DNA of 64,000 nt from Collinsella sp. zg1085 (GCF_018889955.1 NZ_CP076545.1:1550001-1614000); one strand, 5' to 3'; shown: positions 43,679-53,975, numbered from the stretch's first letter. Notes: generated by a model from the sequence alone, not told the origin. Numbers and translations: made by a program.

Positions 43679-45239
43679 GAAAAAACTCCTCCCCGCTGGT
43701 TGTTGCTGCAATCTCACCATCAAACATAAGCGATACGTAATCTGCCATAGTACGTACTGCCGCTAAATCATGCGTTGCCATAACAATAGTAGTGCCTTGA
43801 GTGCGCTGCTGGTCCAAAAGCTGGAGCAGCTGATTGCGTGCCTGCGCATCAAGTCCTTTAGTTGGCTCATCGAGTACCAGCAAACGTGGCTGCATAAGTA
43901 ATAGCTTTGCTAAGGCTAGCAACTGCTGCTGACCGCCCGAAAGGTCATAGGGATGCACATCTACCTGTGAAGTAAGTTGCACCTTGTTAAGCATGGATTT
44001 AGCTGCTTGAAGATTGTATCCACCAAGCCCTGACCACTCCATAAGCTCTTCGTAAACCGTCTCGCACGCAAACAATGCTACAGGATTTTGCGGCAACAAT
44101 GCCCGCTCAGCAATTTTGCATGTAAACTTGCCTTTTGAAAGTTTTTTTGCACCCGCAATAAGCTGTAGCAAGGTTGATTTTCCACAGCCGTTGCCGCCAA
44201 CAAGCGCATGAATACAGCCCTGCTGAATAGTTATATCAAGACCACGCAGTATCCACGGAGCATGCGGCTCATACCGATAATATGCCCTAGAAAGGCTGAC
44301 GGCAGGGGCTGTGGGAGCTGCGGCGTTTACCGGAGCGTCAGTACTTGCGAGGTCTATGCCGCTTTCTGAGGTTGCAGTGTTTACCAAGTCTGGCATAGCT
44401 TTGTGCTTCACCGGCTCTACTGAACATGCTTGGAAGTTCAACGGTTCGGGCAGCCCCCGTGAAGCAAGGGCCACATCTCCCGCTGCGTGCAAGGTCTTTC
44501 CCTCCAAGGTCTTGCAGTCTTCACACGCCTCAGAATCCTCACGCTGATTGAGCGGAACCTCCTGCACGTGCCCGTCAACAAGACGAGCCATGTGCGTTGC
44601 ATACTCATGCATTGTCTCAGGCTTGTGTGTTGCTACTACCACCGTACAACCCAGCTCCTTGTTGCTCCTAAATAAAACATGCAAAAACTGCTTTTCGGCG
44701 ATGGGGTCAAGCTGTGCGGTTGGCTCATCAAGCAATAAGATGTGCGGTTGCATAACCAATGTGGCAGCAAGCGCAAGCAGCTGTTTTCTTCCACCTGAAA
44801 GGGTATCGCACGGCTCATGCAGCCAGCTTTCCATACCAAAAAAATAGCAAAGGTCGGCTATTTTCCTGCGCATCTGCGCGCGCGGCACTCCCAAGTTTTC
44901 AAGTCCAAACGCCAGCTCGCGCAAAACCGTATCGCACACAATCTGATTATCCGGGTTTTGAAACACATAGCCCACCGTACGCGCCGAGCTTTCGCGGTCG
45001 AGTTTTTCAAACGGAATCCCTGCTATCAGCCGCTCACCACTGCAGCGCCCTGACGGCGCAATCTCCGGCTTTAGCAGCGATAACAAGCTTGACTTACCCG
45101 AGCCGGTGGCACCGGTGAGCAGCGTAAACGAGCCCTTAGGAACACGCCAGCTGAGCCGGCTGAAGACTGGGCGTGTAGACAGCGCATACTGAAACGACAG
45201 ATTACATACTTCAAGCGCGTATGGCTCAGACAAACTCAT
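43650..45239 (-). CDS. ECF transporter ATPase, fused A-A' subunits
   Basis: The 529-residue protein joins two ABC domains. The first has TGATGSGKSSL, LSGGRKQLLALA and LLLDEPTAQLD; the second has VGGNGCGKSTL, LSGGQQQLLALA and LVLDEPTKGLD. A linker of about 75 residues separates them. It powers uptake by the adjacent T and S subunits. Its ATG overlaps the stop of the T-subunit gene (ATGA). Confidence 0.88.
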   Translation of the reverse strand: MSLSEPYALEVCNLSFQYALSTRPVFSRLSWRVPKGSFTLLTGATGSGKSSLLSLLKPEIAPSGRCSGERLIAGIPFEKLDRESSARTVGYVFQNPDNQIVCDTVLRELAFGLENLGVPRAQMRRKIADLCYFFGMESWLHEPCDTLSGGRKQLLALAATLVMQPHILLLDEPTAQLDPIAEKQFLHVLFRSNKELGCTVVVATHKPETMHEYATHMARLVDGHVQEVPLNQREDSEACEDCKTLEGKTLHAAGDVALASRGLPEPLNFQACSVEPVKHKAMPDLVNTATSESGIDLASTDAPVNAAAPTAPAVSLSRAYYRYEPHAPWILRGLDITIQQGCIHALVGGNGCGKSTLLQLIAGAKKLSKGKFTCKIAERALLPQNPVALFACETVYEELMEWSGLGGYNLQAAKSMLNKVQLTSQVDVHPYDLSGGQQQLLALAKLLLMQPRLLVLDEPTKGLDAQARNQLLQLLDQQRTQGTTIVMATHDLAAVRTMADYVSLMFDGEIAATTSGEEFFHDTMFFRPA

Positions 45240-46126
45240 GAAAAACGCCTCGTTTCAATTGTTAGATATATCGTCGGAGCCAGCATCCAGAGGGCATAGA
45301 ACACATATCCCAGCCACCAATGATTGATGCTAAGCCGTGGATAGAAATGCACGCTAGAAGAAACTACAGCCGCTACTGCCACATAAGCTATACCGCCCAA
45401 CAACACAAAGGCTATCTGCATATACTCGCGGCTAGTCAGAGAAAACCTCGTGTAAAAACTTCGGCGCGACCCCGCATCCCAGCCGCGTGCGCGCATAGCA
45501 TCGGCTGTTTCAAGTGAGTCTTCAAGCGCCCAACCCATAAGAACATGTGTAGCGCGCAGTCCATCCTGAAAGGCGTTACTCGTGCCACGTTTTATGTTAG
45601 CGCCACGCCCTATGTTAGCGCCACGCCCTGCTCGCACCACCGCCTGAGTAGACATAATGGTCTGTCCTTGTCGCAGATAGCGAGGTATGAGACGCATAAG
45701 CTGCGCCAACATAAGAGCAAGGGTAGGCATACGGTTGCTCAAAAGTGTAAGCACGTGGTCAAAGTCGAGCATCTGTGCCGCCACGGCAAACCAGCCCACA
45801 CTCGCCACAAGCAGCCCTCCCATGCAGGCGCCATACACCAAACTTTCAAGATATATCGCACGGGTGCCCAGTCTAAATACCTCGGTTGAACCTGAGGCAG
45901 AAAAAAGGGGATTAACCAGTGCAATAAGCAGTACAAGCGGCATCTGCCAACGCAATTGTTTAAGCACGCCCAACAAACCCGTACTAATACACAAATACGC
46001 GCCAGACGCGCAGCATGAAATCCCAATGAGCACCGGATGCATTGCGCTCATAACCACGGCAATGGTTATTGTTATGTAAAGAGCAAGCGGTGCTGGGTGC
46101 ATACTATCCCATACCTTGTATTTCAT
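45236..46126 (-). CDS. ECF transporter T subunit (EcfT)
   Basis: The 296-residue membrane protein starts the ECF operon. It has the coupling motifs (ALEDSLETADAMRARGWDAG) with Ala-Arg-Gly. Residues about 168-182 repeat GRGANIGRGANIKRG, a short duplication in the cytoplasmic loop, where the DNA also repeats. The set is complete (T, A-A', S) and independent of the TetR-controlled ECF system at 22927. Confidence 0.82.
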   Translation of the reverse strand: MKYKVWDSMHPAPLALYITITIAVVMSAMHPVLIGISCCASGAYLCISTGLLGVLKQLRWQMPLVLLIALVNPLFSASGSTEVFRLGTRAIYLESLVYGACMGGLLVASVGWFAVAAQMLDFDHVLTLLSNRMPTLALMLAQLMRLIPRYLRQGQTIMSTQAVVRAGRGANIGRGANIKRGTSNAFQDGLRATHVLMGWALEDSLETADAMRARGWDAGSRRSFYTRFSLTSREYMQIAFVLLGGIAYVAVAAVVSSSVHFYPRLSINHWWLGYVFYALWMLAPTIYLTIETRRFS

Positions 46127-46217
46127 GTAGCGCTCACCATATCCTTGTATTGCCCACGCTATCTATTCTCAGCTAAAACCCCTCATCTATTGTAGCTGGC
46201 TCCCTCAAATGACTGTG

Positions 46218-46261
46218 CAGATTTGACCAGTTTTGACCCGCCACTAAATCTGCGTCAAAAC
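46218..46261. promoter_or_regulatory. Interleaved inverted repeats (pseudoknot-capable) in the ecfT-glmU gap
   Basis: CAGATTT (46218-46224) pairs with AAATCTG (46246-46252), and GTTTTGAC (46230-46237) pairs with GTCAAAAC (46254-46261). The order 1-2-1'-2' is that of an H-type pseudoknot. It lies 91 bases from either start codon of the divergent genes. Function unknown. Confidence 0.5.
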
Positions 46262-46352
46262 GAACGATTTGCGAACCTGCCTCTTGGGGTCACGAATTGC
46301 ATGCTTCTGCGGTATCATCGAAGGGCATCATACCTATATTTGAGGGGAGCAC

Positions 46353-47750
46353 ATGGACGCCACCGCTATTATTCTCGCTGCTGGCGAGGGTACCCGCATG
46401 AAGTCCAAGCATGCTAAGGTCTCCCATTCTATTCTGGGAAAGCCGATGATTTTATGGGTGGTTGACGCTGCACGCGCTGCAGGTTGTACCCGCATTATCG
46501 TTGTTGTTGGAAGTCATGCTAACGAAGTACGTGAACTGCTTAACACTCACTACCAAGAACAAACCCCCTGCGTTGAAACTGTTGAGCAGACCGAACGTCT
46601 AGGTACCGGTCATGCAGTAAAAATTGCCTTAGAAGCATGTGATATTCAGTCTGGCTCTGTTGTCGTACTAAACGGTGATTTGCCACTCATTCAGCCAGAT
46701 ACTATTTCGCGCTTTATTGATTCGGTGGCGAGCGACAACTATGCAGGCACCGTGCTTACCATGACACCACCTCAGCCCTTTGGCTATGGGCGCGTACAAA
46801 TGGATACAACCGGCTCAATCGTGCGTATTATTGAGCAGAAGGATTGCACGCCAGAGCAAGACGCCAATCTGTTAGAATGCAACGCCGGCTGCTACGCTTT
46901 TAATGGCGAACAGCTTGCAAAACACATTGGCTCAATTCGTGCCGAAAACGCACAGCACGAGTACTATCTGCCTGACATGGTAGAGATTCTTAAAGCAGCA
47001 GGCGAACGGGTTGGTATCCTTCACTGCAGCGATTATCGAGACGGCTTGGGTGTAAATTCCCGCGCGCAACTTGCCGAAATTACTGCACTTGCCCGTGAGC
47101 GCATCAATGCACAGCTTATGGACAACGGCGTGAGTTTTATCGACCCCTTACAAGCCTGGATTTCACCTGACGCGCAGATTGGTTGCGACACCGTCATTTG
47201 GCCACAAACGCATGTTCTTGGACATACCATCATTGACGAAAACTGCCAGATTGGACCCAATACGCGCATCATAGATAGCATTATTGGCAAAGACTGCATT
47301 GTGGACGAAACCGTTGCACTAGAAGTGCAGCTTGAAGACCAAGTAACCTGCGGTCCACGTGCATATTTGCGCGCTGGTACACATATGTTAGCTGGCTCAA
47401 AAGCGGGCACGCACGTTGAAATTAAAAAATCTACCATTGGTGAGGGGTCAAAAGTCCCCCACCTCTCCTACATTGGTGATACCACCATGGGCGCAAACGT
47501 TAATATTGGTGCAGGTTCTATTACCTGCAACTACGATGGAGCGCGCAAGCATCCAACCCACATTGGCGACCGCGTATTTGTGGGCTCAGACACCATGATG
47601 GTTGCACCAGTTTCTATTGGCAACGACGCAATTATTGGTGCGTCAAGCTGTATTACTAGGGATGTTCCTGATGGAGCGCTTGCACTTGAGCGCTCTAATC
47701 AGCGCATTATCGAGGGCTACGGTGCGGCAAAGAAACGTCGTACGCAATAG
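46353..47750 (+). CDS. glmU: Bifunctional UDP-GlcNAc pyrophosphorylase / GlcN-1-P acetyltransferase
   Basis: GlmU makes UDP-N-acetylglucosamine for the cell wall. The N-terminal uridyltransferase has AIILAAGEGTRMKS and later EQTERLGTGHAV and LNGDLPLI; the C-terminal left-handed beta-helix has hexapeptide repeats and the acetyltransferase end (SYIGDTTMGANVNIGAG, CNYDG). Length 465 is normal. GAGGGGAG precedes the ATG. prs follows after 47 bases, a common actinobacterial and firmicute pairing. Confidence 0.96.
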   Translation: MDATAIILAAGEGTRMKSKHAKVSHSILGKPMILWVVDAARAAGCTRIIVVVGSHANEVRELLNTHYQEQTPCVETVEQTERLGTGHAVKIALEACDIQSGSVVVLNGDLPLIQPDTISRFIDSVASDNYAGTVLTMTPPQPFGYGRVQMDTTGSIVRIIEQKDCTPEQDANLLECNAGCYAFNGEQLAKHIGSIRAENAQHEYYLPDMVEILKAAGERVGILHCSDYRDGLGVNSRAQLAEITALARERINAQLMDNGVSFIDPLQAWISPDAQIGCDTVIWPQTHVLGHTIIDENCQIGPNTRIIDSIIGKDCIVDETVALEVQLEDQVTCGPRAYLRAGTHMLAGSKAGTHVEIKKSTIGEGSKVPHLSYIGDTTMGANVNIGAGSITCNYDGARKHPTHIGDRVFVGSDTMMVAPVSIGNDAIIGASSCITRDVPDGALALERSNQRIIEGYGAAKKRRTQ

Positions 47751-47797
47751 CACTCATGAGCATGTATGTTTGGCGATCCATGTAAGGAGCAGAAGAG

Positions 47798-48781
47798 ATG
47801 CCAACTAATGACCCCGGAAAAACCCTCTGTGTTAGCAAAAGCCTACGCGTGTTTTCCGGCTCTTCCAATCGTCCGCTTGCCGAGAAAATTGCCCAAGCAC
47901 TAGGAGTGTCACTGGCACCTATTACCCTTGAGCAATTTGCAAATGGCGAGATTTATGCACGCTACGATGAGACCATTCGTGGCGCGGACGTATTTTTTGT
48001 TCAATCAATTTCTGGTCGTGTAAACGACATGCTTATGGAAGTTCTTATTGCGACCGATGCCGCTAAGCGCGCTTCCGCTCGGTCTATTACAGCAGTAATC
48101 ACGCACTATGGCTATGCCCGCCAAGACCGCAAAGCTGGCCCGCGTGAGCCTATTACCGCGCGATTAGTTGCTGACCTGCTTGAGCGCTCCGGTGTTGACC
48201 GCATCATTACGCTTGACTTGCATCAGGGCCAAATCCAGGGTTTCTTTAACATTCCGGTTAATCATCTCTCCGCTCTGCCTCTTTTTGCCGACTACTACAA
48301 CGCTATGAATTTTGACACCGATAACCTGGTTGTCCTTTCTCCTGACGTTGGTCGCGCAAAAGCCGCTAAAAAACTCTCTGACATGCTGGGCTGCGGTTTA
48401 GCTATTGCGCATAAGGGTCGTCCTCGTCATAACGCTGCTGAAGTTATGGGAATTATTGGCGACATCAACGGAAAAACCTGCATTATCAACGACGACATGA
48501 TTGACACGGCAGGTACGCTTTGCGCAAGCGTACACGAACTTAAAAAGATGGGTGCAGGAGATATTTTTGTCTGCGCGACGCATGGCATTTTCTCTGGTCC
48601 AGCTATTGAGCGCCTCAACAATGCGCCTATCGTTGAATGTGTGGTAACCGACGCAATTCCAGTTGATGAACAGGGCAAAATTAGCACCATTACCGTTGCT
48701 GATGAGTTTGCCGGTGCAATTTCTGCGGTGTACAACGAGCAGTCAGTGTCTGAGCTGGTAGGCGGCGACTTCGCGATGTAA
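47798..48781 (+). CDS. prs: Ribose-phosphate pyrophosphokinase
   Basis: Prs makes PRPP from ribose-5-phosphate and ATP for nucleotide, His and Trp synthesis. LRVFSGSSNRPLAEKIAQ, the ATP flexible-loop region YARQDRKAGPREPITA, the metal site TLDLHQGQIQGFF and the PRPP loop NDDMIDTAGTL are all present. It has 327 residues and is intact, preceded by AAGGAG. A terminator follows at 49030, inside the end of a repeat element. Confidence 0.96.
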   Translation: MPTNDPGKTLCVSKSLRVFSGSSNRPLAEKIAQALGVSLAPITLEQFANGEIYARYDETIRGADVFFVQSISGRVNDMLMEVLIATDAAKRASARSITAVITHYGYARQDRKAGPREPITARLVADLLERSGVDRIITLDLHQGQIQGFFNIPVNHLSALPLFADYYNAMNFDTDNLVVLSPDVGRAKAAKKLSDMLGCGLAIAHKGRPRHNAAEVMGIIGDINGKTCIINDDMIDTAGTLCASVHELKKMGAGDIFVCATHGIFSGPAIERLNNAPIVECVVTDAIPVDEQGKISTITVADEFAGAISAVYNEQSVSELVGGDFAM

Positions 48782-48801
48782 CAACAGGGGCATACGCGCC
48801 C

Positions 48802-49034
48802 GCTTGTTTCCTGAAGGCAGGTGTGGGGCGAGCTGTTGTTGCAGCCCTGTTTTTGCTCTTGCTTTGGTTGGTGGCATAGCTTTTCTAAGGGAACTGCGCT
48901 TCGCGAAAGTTCCCTTAGAAAAGCTATGCCACCTTTATACTGCAACCCAACTTTTCTGAGTCACCGACCAGCGCGCCCCACACCCGCTGTACACAAGCAG
49001 CACGTATGCGGGAAAAGGGTGGGGTTGCAAGCTC
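48802..49034 (+). repeat. 233-bp palindromic repeat element, copy A
   Basis: The element begins GCTTGTTTCCTGAAGGC and ends GTTGCAAGCTC. Its centre is a perfect 25-bp inverted repeat (48871-48895 and 48908-48932) with a 12-base loop. GGTGTGGGGCG near the left and CGCCCCACACC near the right are also complementary, so the whole can fold on itself. Copy C at 54017-54248 is the same element inverted; copy B at 52017 is partial. No transposase is encoded. Confidence 0.9.
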
Positions 49035-49068
49035 TTACAACATAAAATGCTGTAAGAGCTTTTATTTT
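49030..49068 (+). terminator. Terminator downstream of prs
   Basis: AGCTCTTACA (49030-49039) pairs with TGTAAGAGCT (49051-49060) around an 11-base loop and is followed by TTTATTTTT. It overlaps the right end of repeat copy A. Confidence 0.85.
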
Positions 49069-49168
49069 TACCTAAGCACATATAGCTTATAGACATATGT
49101 TATTTTTTTAGTAGTATATTACCTATTGCTGTTGTGTTGGTAAATAGACATAAGGGGTGCACAGACGC

Positions 49169-51922
49169 ATGAAAAAAAAAGCGAGAAATGCTTATACGTA
49201 TCTCTGTCAATATCGCATGAATTTAGGTTCTTCAATTAAAAAACTGAGCCTTGGCCTTGTATCTGTGCTCGTTGGCCTCATGTTTTTAGGTATAGGAGCC
49301 AAAGCCAATTATGCTGAAGAAGCAAGCACAAACAATAATGAGCCTGCACAAATAGATAATATTATCTCAACAGGGGGAGGTGTTGATGTAACACCTCTCG
49401 GGGCTAAAGAATTATGCAATGGATATGTTGAATATTCGTATCAAGTATCGTTTCAAGCTATTCAAAGTAGTGCCCATATACAAACAGCAAGCACCCTACA
49501 TGTAGCTTTACCAGGTTTTGCTGAAAACGTTCGATTTACCCAAATTGGTACATACAACAAAGACGACCTTAAACTTGATACATTTGATAAAGATAAAATA
49601 CTCGAACGACGGATGAACGCTTCGAGAAACGTAGAAGTACCCTTAGGTATTACCACTTCTTTAGAAACGTTTAAGCAGACGCAAACAGAACGTACAGCAT
49701 TACTCGAACAAAACAATAAAGCTCAGTATGTTCAAGGGACATCTCTTGCATGGAACGAAGAATTGGAGTTGCGAAAAACGAAAGGTTTGAGCGATTTGCC
49801 AAATGCGGTGCTCTATTTGGGCTATTCCAAAGACGAATATAACGCATGGGTTGAGCGTTATAGCATTACTGACTACGACACAGAACATGAGCTCGAGGCA
49901 CCTTCATCAATCGACGAAAATATTTCACGCTACCAAAACCTCCCACATACCATTAAAAATTATTTACTCTCTGGTGAAGGAGTAGGAAATCCTTTTGGTA
50001 TACAAGTTAAGTTTATGGTAAAAAAAGAGCAAGCCCTAAAAACACCCAAGCTACCACTATGGGCTGCATTGGCATGGAGAGGGTTTGCTGAAAAAGATGG
50101 CATTCAACAATATGACACAGGCAGCCAAGCTCTTTTTGACTATAGAGGTGGAAGAAAATCGGCACAATTTATTTCCTATCCAGAATACATCACCGATGGC
50201 CAATTTGACGAACATGGACTCTATGGTTCAAATACCGGAATAACTGCATATACCGGCGATTGGAGGCGCATTGGCAATGACGTTTCACAAGGTGTATTTA
50301 ATTATGTTGATATATTTGGTCTTAGAACTAACCCCGGTACTACATATTTTGCTCCCGAAGGTGAGGATTTAAGAGACATTGCCGTTGTTTGTTTTGGGAA
50401 AAAGCTTCCTTCAAAAACAGAACATGTTGTTAAGCCGCGCTATGAAGTTAAACCTATTTCCTACGACGGCCGTGGATTAAGCTTACCATCAGATAATTCC
50501 CACTCACTCGGAGGAGGTGTTGATGTAACACCTTTAAAGGCGAAAGATTTAGGCGATGGCTTTGTTGAATACTCCTATCAGGTGTCTTTTCAAGCACTAA
50601 ATGCTAGTGACCATATCCAGAATTCCAGTAATTTCCATATTGCTTTGCCTGGAATCGGACAAGATGTTCGCTTTACCCAAATTGGTGCATATGACAACCA
50701 AAATTTCTACCATGCGCGGGAGAATTCACCAAGCTATCTTATTAGCCTAGATGCACGTATGCGCTATTCTCAAGCGGTAGAATTTCCACTGAGTATAAGC
50801 ACAGGAAATGCCTCGTTTTATGAGGCAGAATACAACCGTTATGATGTGATGAATAACAGTCCGCTATTCAAACAAAATTATAGTGGGACAAACCCAGATG
50901 GATATCATGATTATGAGTATACCCCTGACTCTTTTGCAGATGCATATCAGATTGAATATCTTCGCTCACTTGGGTACCAGGAGCTACCTGGTTCGATACA
51001 ATTTGTAGGGTATACAACAAAGTTTTTTAATCCGGATATTAATACATATGACTTGACAACAGACCTATCAGATGGTGAAACTCCCGCTAGGACAATCGAA
51101 GAAAATATTGCTAAATATGAGAATCGTCCTCATACGATTAAAAACTATGTGGTCCGCGTGCCTAGCGTGAATCATGCTCCATACGGGCTCAGAGTTAGTT
51201 TCAAAGTTCCTAAAGAACAAGCCTTACAAACACCTAATTTGGCGCTATGGGCAGGCCAGACATGGAGATGCTTCTCTGAAGGCGGAGGAAGTGGTTTCTA
51301 TGACGATGGGTGCCAAAACCTTTATGATTTTGACGAAAAAGGTATTAGAAAAGCAGCGAGCTTTATTGCTCATCCAGAGACCATTCAAACTGATAAATTT
51401 GATAAGCACGGGCTCTACGATGCTGGTGCTGGGGTAACCGCATATACAGGAGATTGGCGATTCATTGGAACCGATGTTTCACCAGCCTCTTTTAACTACG
51501 TAAGAAATTTTAACCTTGATGCAAATGTAGCTGTTAGCTACACCGCTGCTTCAGCAGAGGACTATCGCGATATTGCCGCCCTCCACTTTGACCCAGAGGC
51601 GACGGAGCCCGAGCCGGAACCAGAACCAATGCCGGAGCCATGTCCGCAGCCAACGCCCGAACCGCAGCCAATGCCGGAGCCGCAACCCACACCAGAGCCA
51701 ACGCCTCAGCCGCAGCCAGCACCGGAACCAGCGCCTCAGCCGCAACCGAATCCCATGCCGCAGCCAACTCCAAAGCCAAAAGCAGCTAACCCGAAGAAAA
51801 AACCACTACCCAATACCGGGGAAACGCCCACAATGACTGCATTTGCTTTCAGTGGCATCGCTGCGCTTGGGCTTGCCACCTTACTCCGCCTAAAAAATAA
51901 GCAGTCAACATACCAAGCTTAA
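49169..51922 (+). CDS. LPXTG cell-wall surface protein with two repeat domains
   Basis: The signal region ([20 protein letters not shown]) resembles a YSIRK-type signal peptide. Two homologous domains follow, about residues 50-425 and 430-815, each opening with GGGVDVTPL and containing [19 protein letters not shown] and ITAYTGDWR-like stretches. A Pro/Glu/Gln spacer then spans the wall, and the end is PLPNTGE, a hydrophobic helix and RLKNKQS, the sortase signal. ATG 49169 follows AAGGGG. It is likely an adhesin or host-contact protein; the ligand is unknown. The gene lies between two palindromic repeat copies. Confidence 0.9.
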   Translation: MKKKARNAYTYLCQYRMNLGSSIKKLSLGLVSVLVGLMFLGIGAKANYAEEASTNNNEPAQIDNIISTGGGVDVTPLGAKELCNGYVEYSYQVSFQAIQSSAHIQTASTLHVALPGFAENVRFTQIGTYNKDDLKLDTFDKDKILERRMNASRNVEVPLGITTSLETFKQTQTERTALLEQNNKAQYVQGTSLAWNEELELRKTKGLSDLPNAVLYLGYSKDEYNAWVERYSITDYDTEHELEAPSSIDENISRYQNLPHTIKNYLLSGEGVGNPFGIQVKFMVKKEQALKTPKLPLWAALAWRGFAEKDGIQQYDTGSQALFDYRGGRKSAQFISYPEYITDGQFDEHGLYGSNTGITAYTGDWRRIGNDVSQGVFNYVDIFGLRTNPGTTYFAPEGEDLRDIAVVCFGKKLPSKTEHVVKPRYEVKPISYDGRGLSLPSDNSHSLGGGVDVTPLKAKDLGDGFVEYSYQVSFQALNASDHIQNSSNFHIALPGIGQDVRFTQIGAYDNQNFYHARENSPSYLISLDARMRYSQAVEFPLSISTGNASFYEAEYNRYDVMNNSPLFKQNYSGTNPDGYHDYEYTPDSFADAYQIEYLRSLGYQELPGSIQFVGYTTKFFNPDINTYDLTTDLSDGETPARTIEENIAKYENRPHTIKNYVVRVPSVNHAPYGLRVSFKVPKEQALQTPNLALWAGQTWRCFSEGGGSGFYDDGCQNLYDFDEKGIRKAASFIAHPETIQTDKFDKHGLYDAGAGVTAYTGDWRFIGTDVSPASFNYVRNFNLDANVAVSYTAASAEDYRDIAALHFDPEATEPEPEPEPMPEPCPQPTPEPQPMPEPQPTPEPTPQPQPAPEPAPQPQPNPMPQPTPKPKAANPKKKPLPNTGETPTMTAFAFSGIAALGLATLLRLKNKQSTYQA

Positions 51923-51962
51923 AAAGCATTGCTAGCATTACTGCTTGAAGAGAAGTTACTAT

Positions 51963-51999
51963 CCAGAGAGAATCACATTGGTTCTCTCTGGTTTTCTTT
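51963..51999 (+). terminator. Terminator of the LPXTG gene
   Basis: CCAGAGAGAA (51963-51972) and TTCTCTCTGG (51982-51991) form a perfect 10-bp stem with a 9-base loop, followed by TTTTCTTT. Confidence 0.92.
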
Positions 52000-52016
52000 G
52001 AAGTTCTAAGCGCCTA

Positions 52017-52390
52017 CTCGTTTCCTGAAGGTGCATGTGGAGCGAGCTAGCCTTGCATCTGCCGATTGATTCGCAAGCTTATGGGGTGGCATAGTCTTTT
52101 CACGGGAACTGCGCTACGCGAAAGTTCCCTTAGAAAAGCTATGCCACCCCTAGTAGAAGCCCTATCTCACCTGTCCCAAGAACTAATCTCGCCTCCGTAG
52201 ATTGCTTATCGCCTCGTATCAACGGGACGAATGATTGCGCTCTCCAAATATGCTGCGCAGAATTCTCCGAACACAATTATTCGTCCTTTCCTTATGGTAA
52301 AGACCCATTACTCATGAGATAAGCGGCAAAACCCACACCCGCCATACACAAACAGCGTGTATAAAATGAAATGCTTGGGTTTGCAGCTCG
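52017..52390 (+). repeat. Palindromic repeat element, copy B (diverged, interrupted)
   Basis: The left part TTTCCTGAAGG and the central GTGGCATAG...CTATGCCAC hairpin (52086-52147) match copy A in the same orientation. The right part (CCCACACCCGCC, then GGTTTGCAGCTCG near 52378-52390) appears after about 180 bases of unrelated sequence. It is therefore a degenerate copy with an insertion. Confidence 0.7.
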
Positions 52391-52578
52391 TACGAGGCAA
52401 CGCAAGACACAACAATTGCTGCTCCGCCAAGCGACATTGCAGCCTGTCCTTAGTAGTTCAAGCAACTGCCAAGTGATACAGTAGGCTGTACTTAGCAGCT
52501 TAAACAATTCCCTTCAAGTGATGCAGTAGCTGTAGCTCGACAACTTCTGCCTCAATAGCTTAAGCCGCCCCAAAACTT
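52391..52578. other. Sequence with GCAG/CTTGAAG-like short repeats before maa-like gene
   Basis: No gene is seen. GCAATTGCTGC-like and AAGTGATGCAGTAG/AAGTGATACAGTAGG sequences recur near 52470-52530, suggesting a local duplication. Confidence 0.35.
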
Positions 52579-53172
52579 TTAGATGTTCTTTATAACTTTG
52601 GCGGGTACGCCAGCAACAACGCATCGAGCGGGAACATCCTTTGTAACTACAGCTCCTGCTGCCACGACCGCGCCATCGCCAATCGTAACGCTCGGCAATA
52701 CCGTCACATTTGCACCCAACCATACATCGGCACCAATATGCACAGGTGATGGCACGATATTCCCGCGCAGCGAGGGTTCCATATTGTGATTGAGCGTTGC
52801 AATCATGCAGTTATGACCAATGAGCGCGCGATCCCCTATGTAGATGCCGCCTTGGTCTTGAAAGCGACACCCCGAATTGATAAAGACACCTTCTCCCAGG
52901 TGCGTATTCAGACCGCAATCGGTTGAAAACGGTGGGAAAAGACCAACACTTTCGGGGACTGGCCTCCCAAACAGCTCCTCAAGCTGCGCCCGCGTATCCG
53001 CCAAACTTATAAAATTTGCATTCATACGAGAACTAATTCGCAAAGCACGTTCCGACGCGGCAACCATAAGTCTATGTATCTCCGACCCTGCAACACATTC
53101 CTCCCCTGCGTCCATACTGGCAAGGAATTGTGCAATCTGCTCGGCGTTTAGCTCGTCTCCACCTTCGTACAT
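52579..53172 (-). CDS. Maltose O-acetyltransferase-like enzyme (LacA/NodL/Maa family)
   Basis: The 197-residue left-handed beta-helix protein has the sugar O-acetyltransferase pattern: GVFINSGCRFQDQGGIYIGD, catalytic His in ATLNHNMEP, and the hexapeptide end GAVVTKDVPARCVVAGVPAKV. It transfers acetyl from acetyl-CoA to a sugar hydroxyl. It stands alone between repeats, opposite to the surface-protein gene. Possible substrates include free sugars or wall sugars. Confidence 0.88.
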   Translation of the reverse strand: MYEGGDELNAEQIAQFLASMDAGEECVAGSEIHRLMVAASERALRISSRMNANFISLADTRAQLEELFGRPVPESVGLFPPFSTDCGLNTHLGEGVFINSGCRFQDQGGIYIGDRALIGHNCMIATLNHNMEPSLRGNIVPSPVHIGADVWLGANVTVLPSVTIGDGAVVAAGAVVTKDVPARCVVAGVPAKVIKNI

Positions 53173-53417
53173 GAAAGGTTCCCTCTCTTTCGATTTTGCT
53201 TCAAACCATTACGTTTGTACTACACTCTTGAACCGCTATGGTAATGTTTACATTACCATTCCACAGCAGGTCAATCAGCCGAGACTCCATCCATGCCTGA
53301 AATGTAACCAAGCTTGGTATACAACCTCGCGGTGGAGCCATAAAGGCCGAAATATGATTGCCTGCATAAGGTACATAACCACCGCCTTGCTAGCCGCTGA
53401 TAAGTTACACCTGTCGC

Positions 53418-53580
53418 TTTGGCAAAAATGACGAAAAAGTACTCTCTATAACCCAGCGGGTTAGTATTTGTTCAGCAAAGCCACAGGTAGATGAACTGAG
53501 CGTAAAACAACAACTGTCTCTTTACGCCAAATTAGTCAAAAATGACAGTTTTTTGCGTCAAATTAGTCATTTTTGCCAAA
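53418..53580 (+). mobile_element. MITE-like element 1 with 15-bp terminal inverted repeats
   Basis: TTTGGCAAAAATGAC (53418-53432) and its exact complement (53566-53580) end a 163-base non-coding unit. Inside are ACCCAGCGGGTT and CAGGTAGATGA, both shared with the next element. No transposase is encoded, so it would need one in trans. Confidence 0.65.
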
Positions 53581-53612
53581 TCGCAGAAAGGCGGTGACAT
53601 TAGCCAAACCCC

Positions 53613-53778
53613 TTTTGACAGAAATGGGCAATTTGGTAGTGTAGAACCCCCGTGGGTTATTCGTTGTTTTATAAACCTGCAGGTAGATGAGTTGCAGTTT
53701 TTCGTGGTCTAGGGGGTTTATTGCCAGATTGCCCCTTTTTGTCAGTTTTTACTACCAAATTGCCTGTTTCTGTCAAAA
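53613..53778 (+). mobile_element. MITE-like element 2 with 28-bp terminal inverted repeats
   Basis: The 28-base ends (53613-53640 and 53751-53778) are complementary at 26 of 28 positions. The 166-base unit contains ACCCCCGTGGGTT and CAGGTAGATGA in the same order as element 1, so the two are related though their ends differ. Confidence 0.65.
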
Positions 53779-53911
53779 CAGCTATTCCAAGTCAGTGATG
53801 TTTTGGAGTCTGTCTGTACATATGAAGAAACGAGCTACTTTTTCAGAGAAATGTTTGAAGGACACAGCTTTATTGAAATGCAGTTTTCTTCAAGCATAGT
53901 GAGCAGGCGAA

Positions 53912-53975
53912 AGACCAAGGTATTGCGTTCGGAGAATTCTGCGTAGCACATTCGGAGAATGCAATACCTTGGTCT
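53912..53975. repeat. 15-bp perfect inverted repeat with repeated loop motif
   Basis: AGACCAAGGTATTGC (53912-53926) and its exact complement (53961-53975) flank a 34-base loop in which CGGAGAAT occurs twice. It lies between the MITE-like pair and repeat copy C. Confidence 0.8.

Noticed and set aside
48821-49045. 74-residue ORF in repeat copy A, with relatives in copy C
   Set aside because: It arises from the palindromic repeat; no ribosome site or recognised domain.
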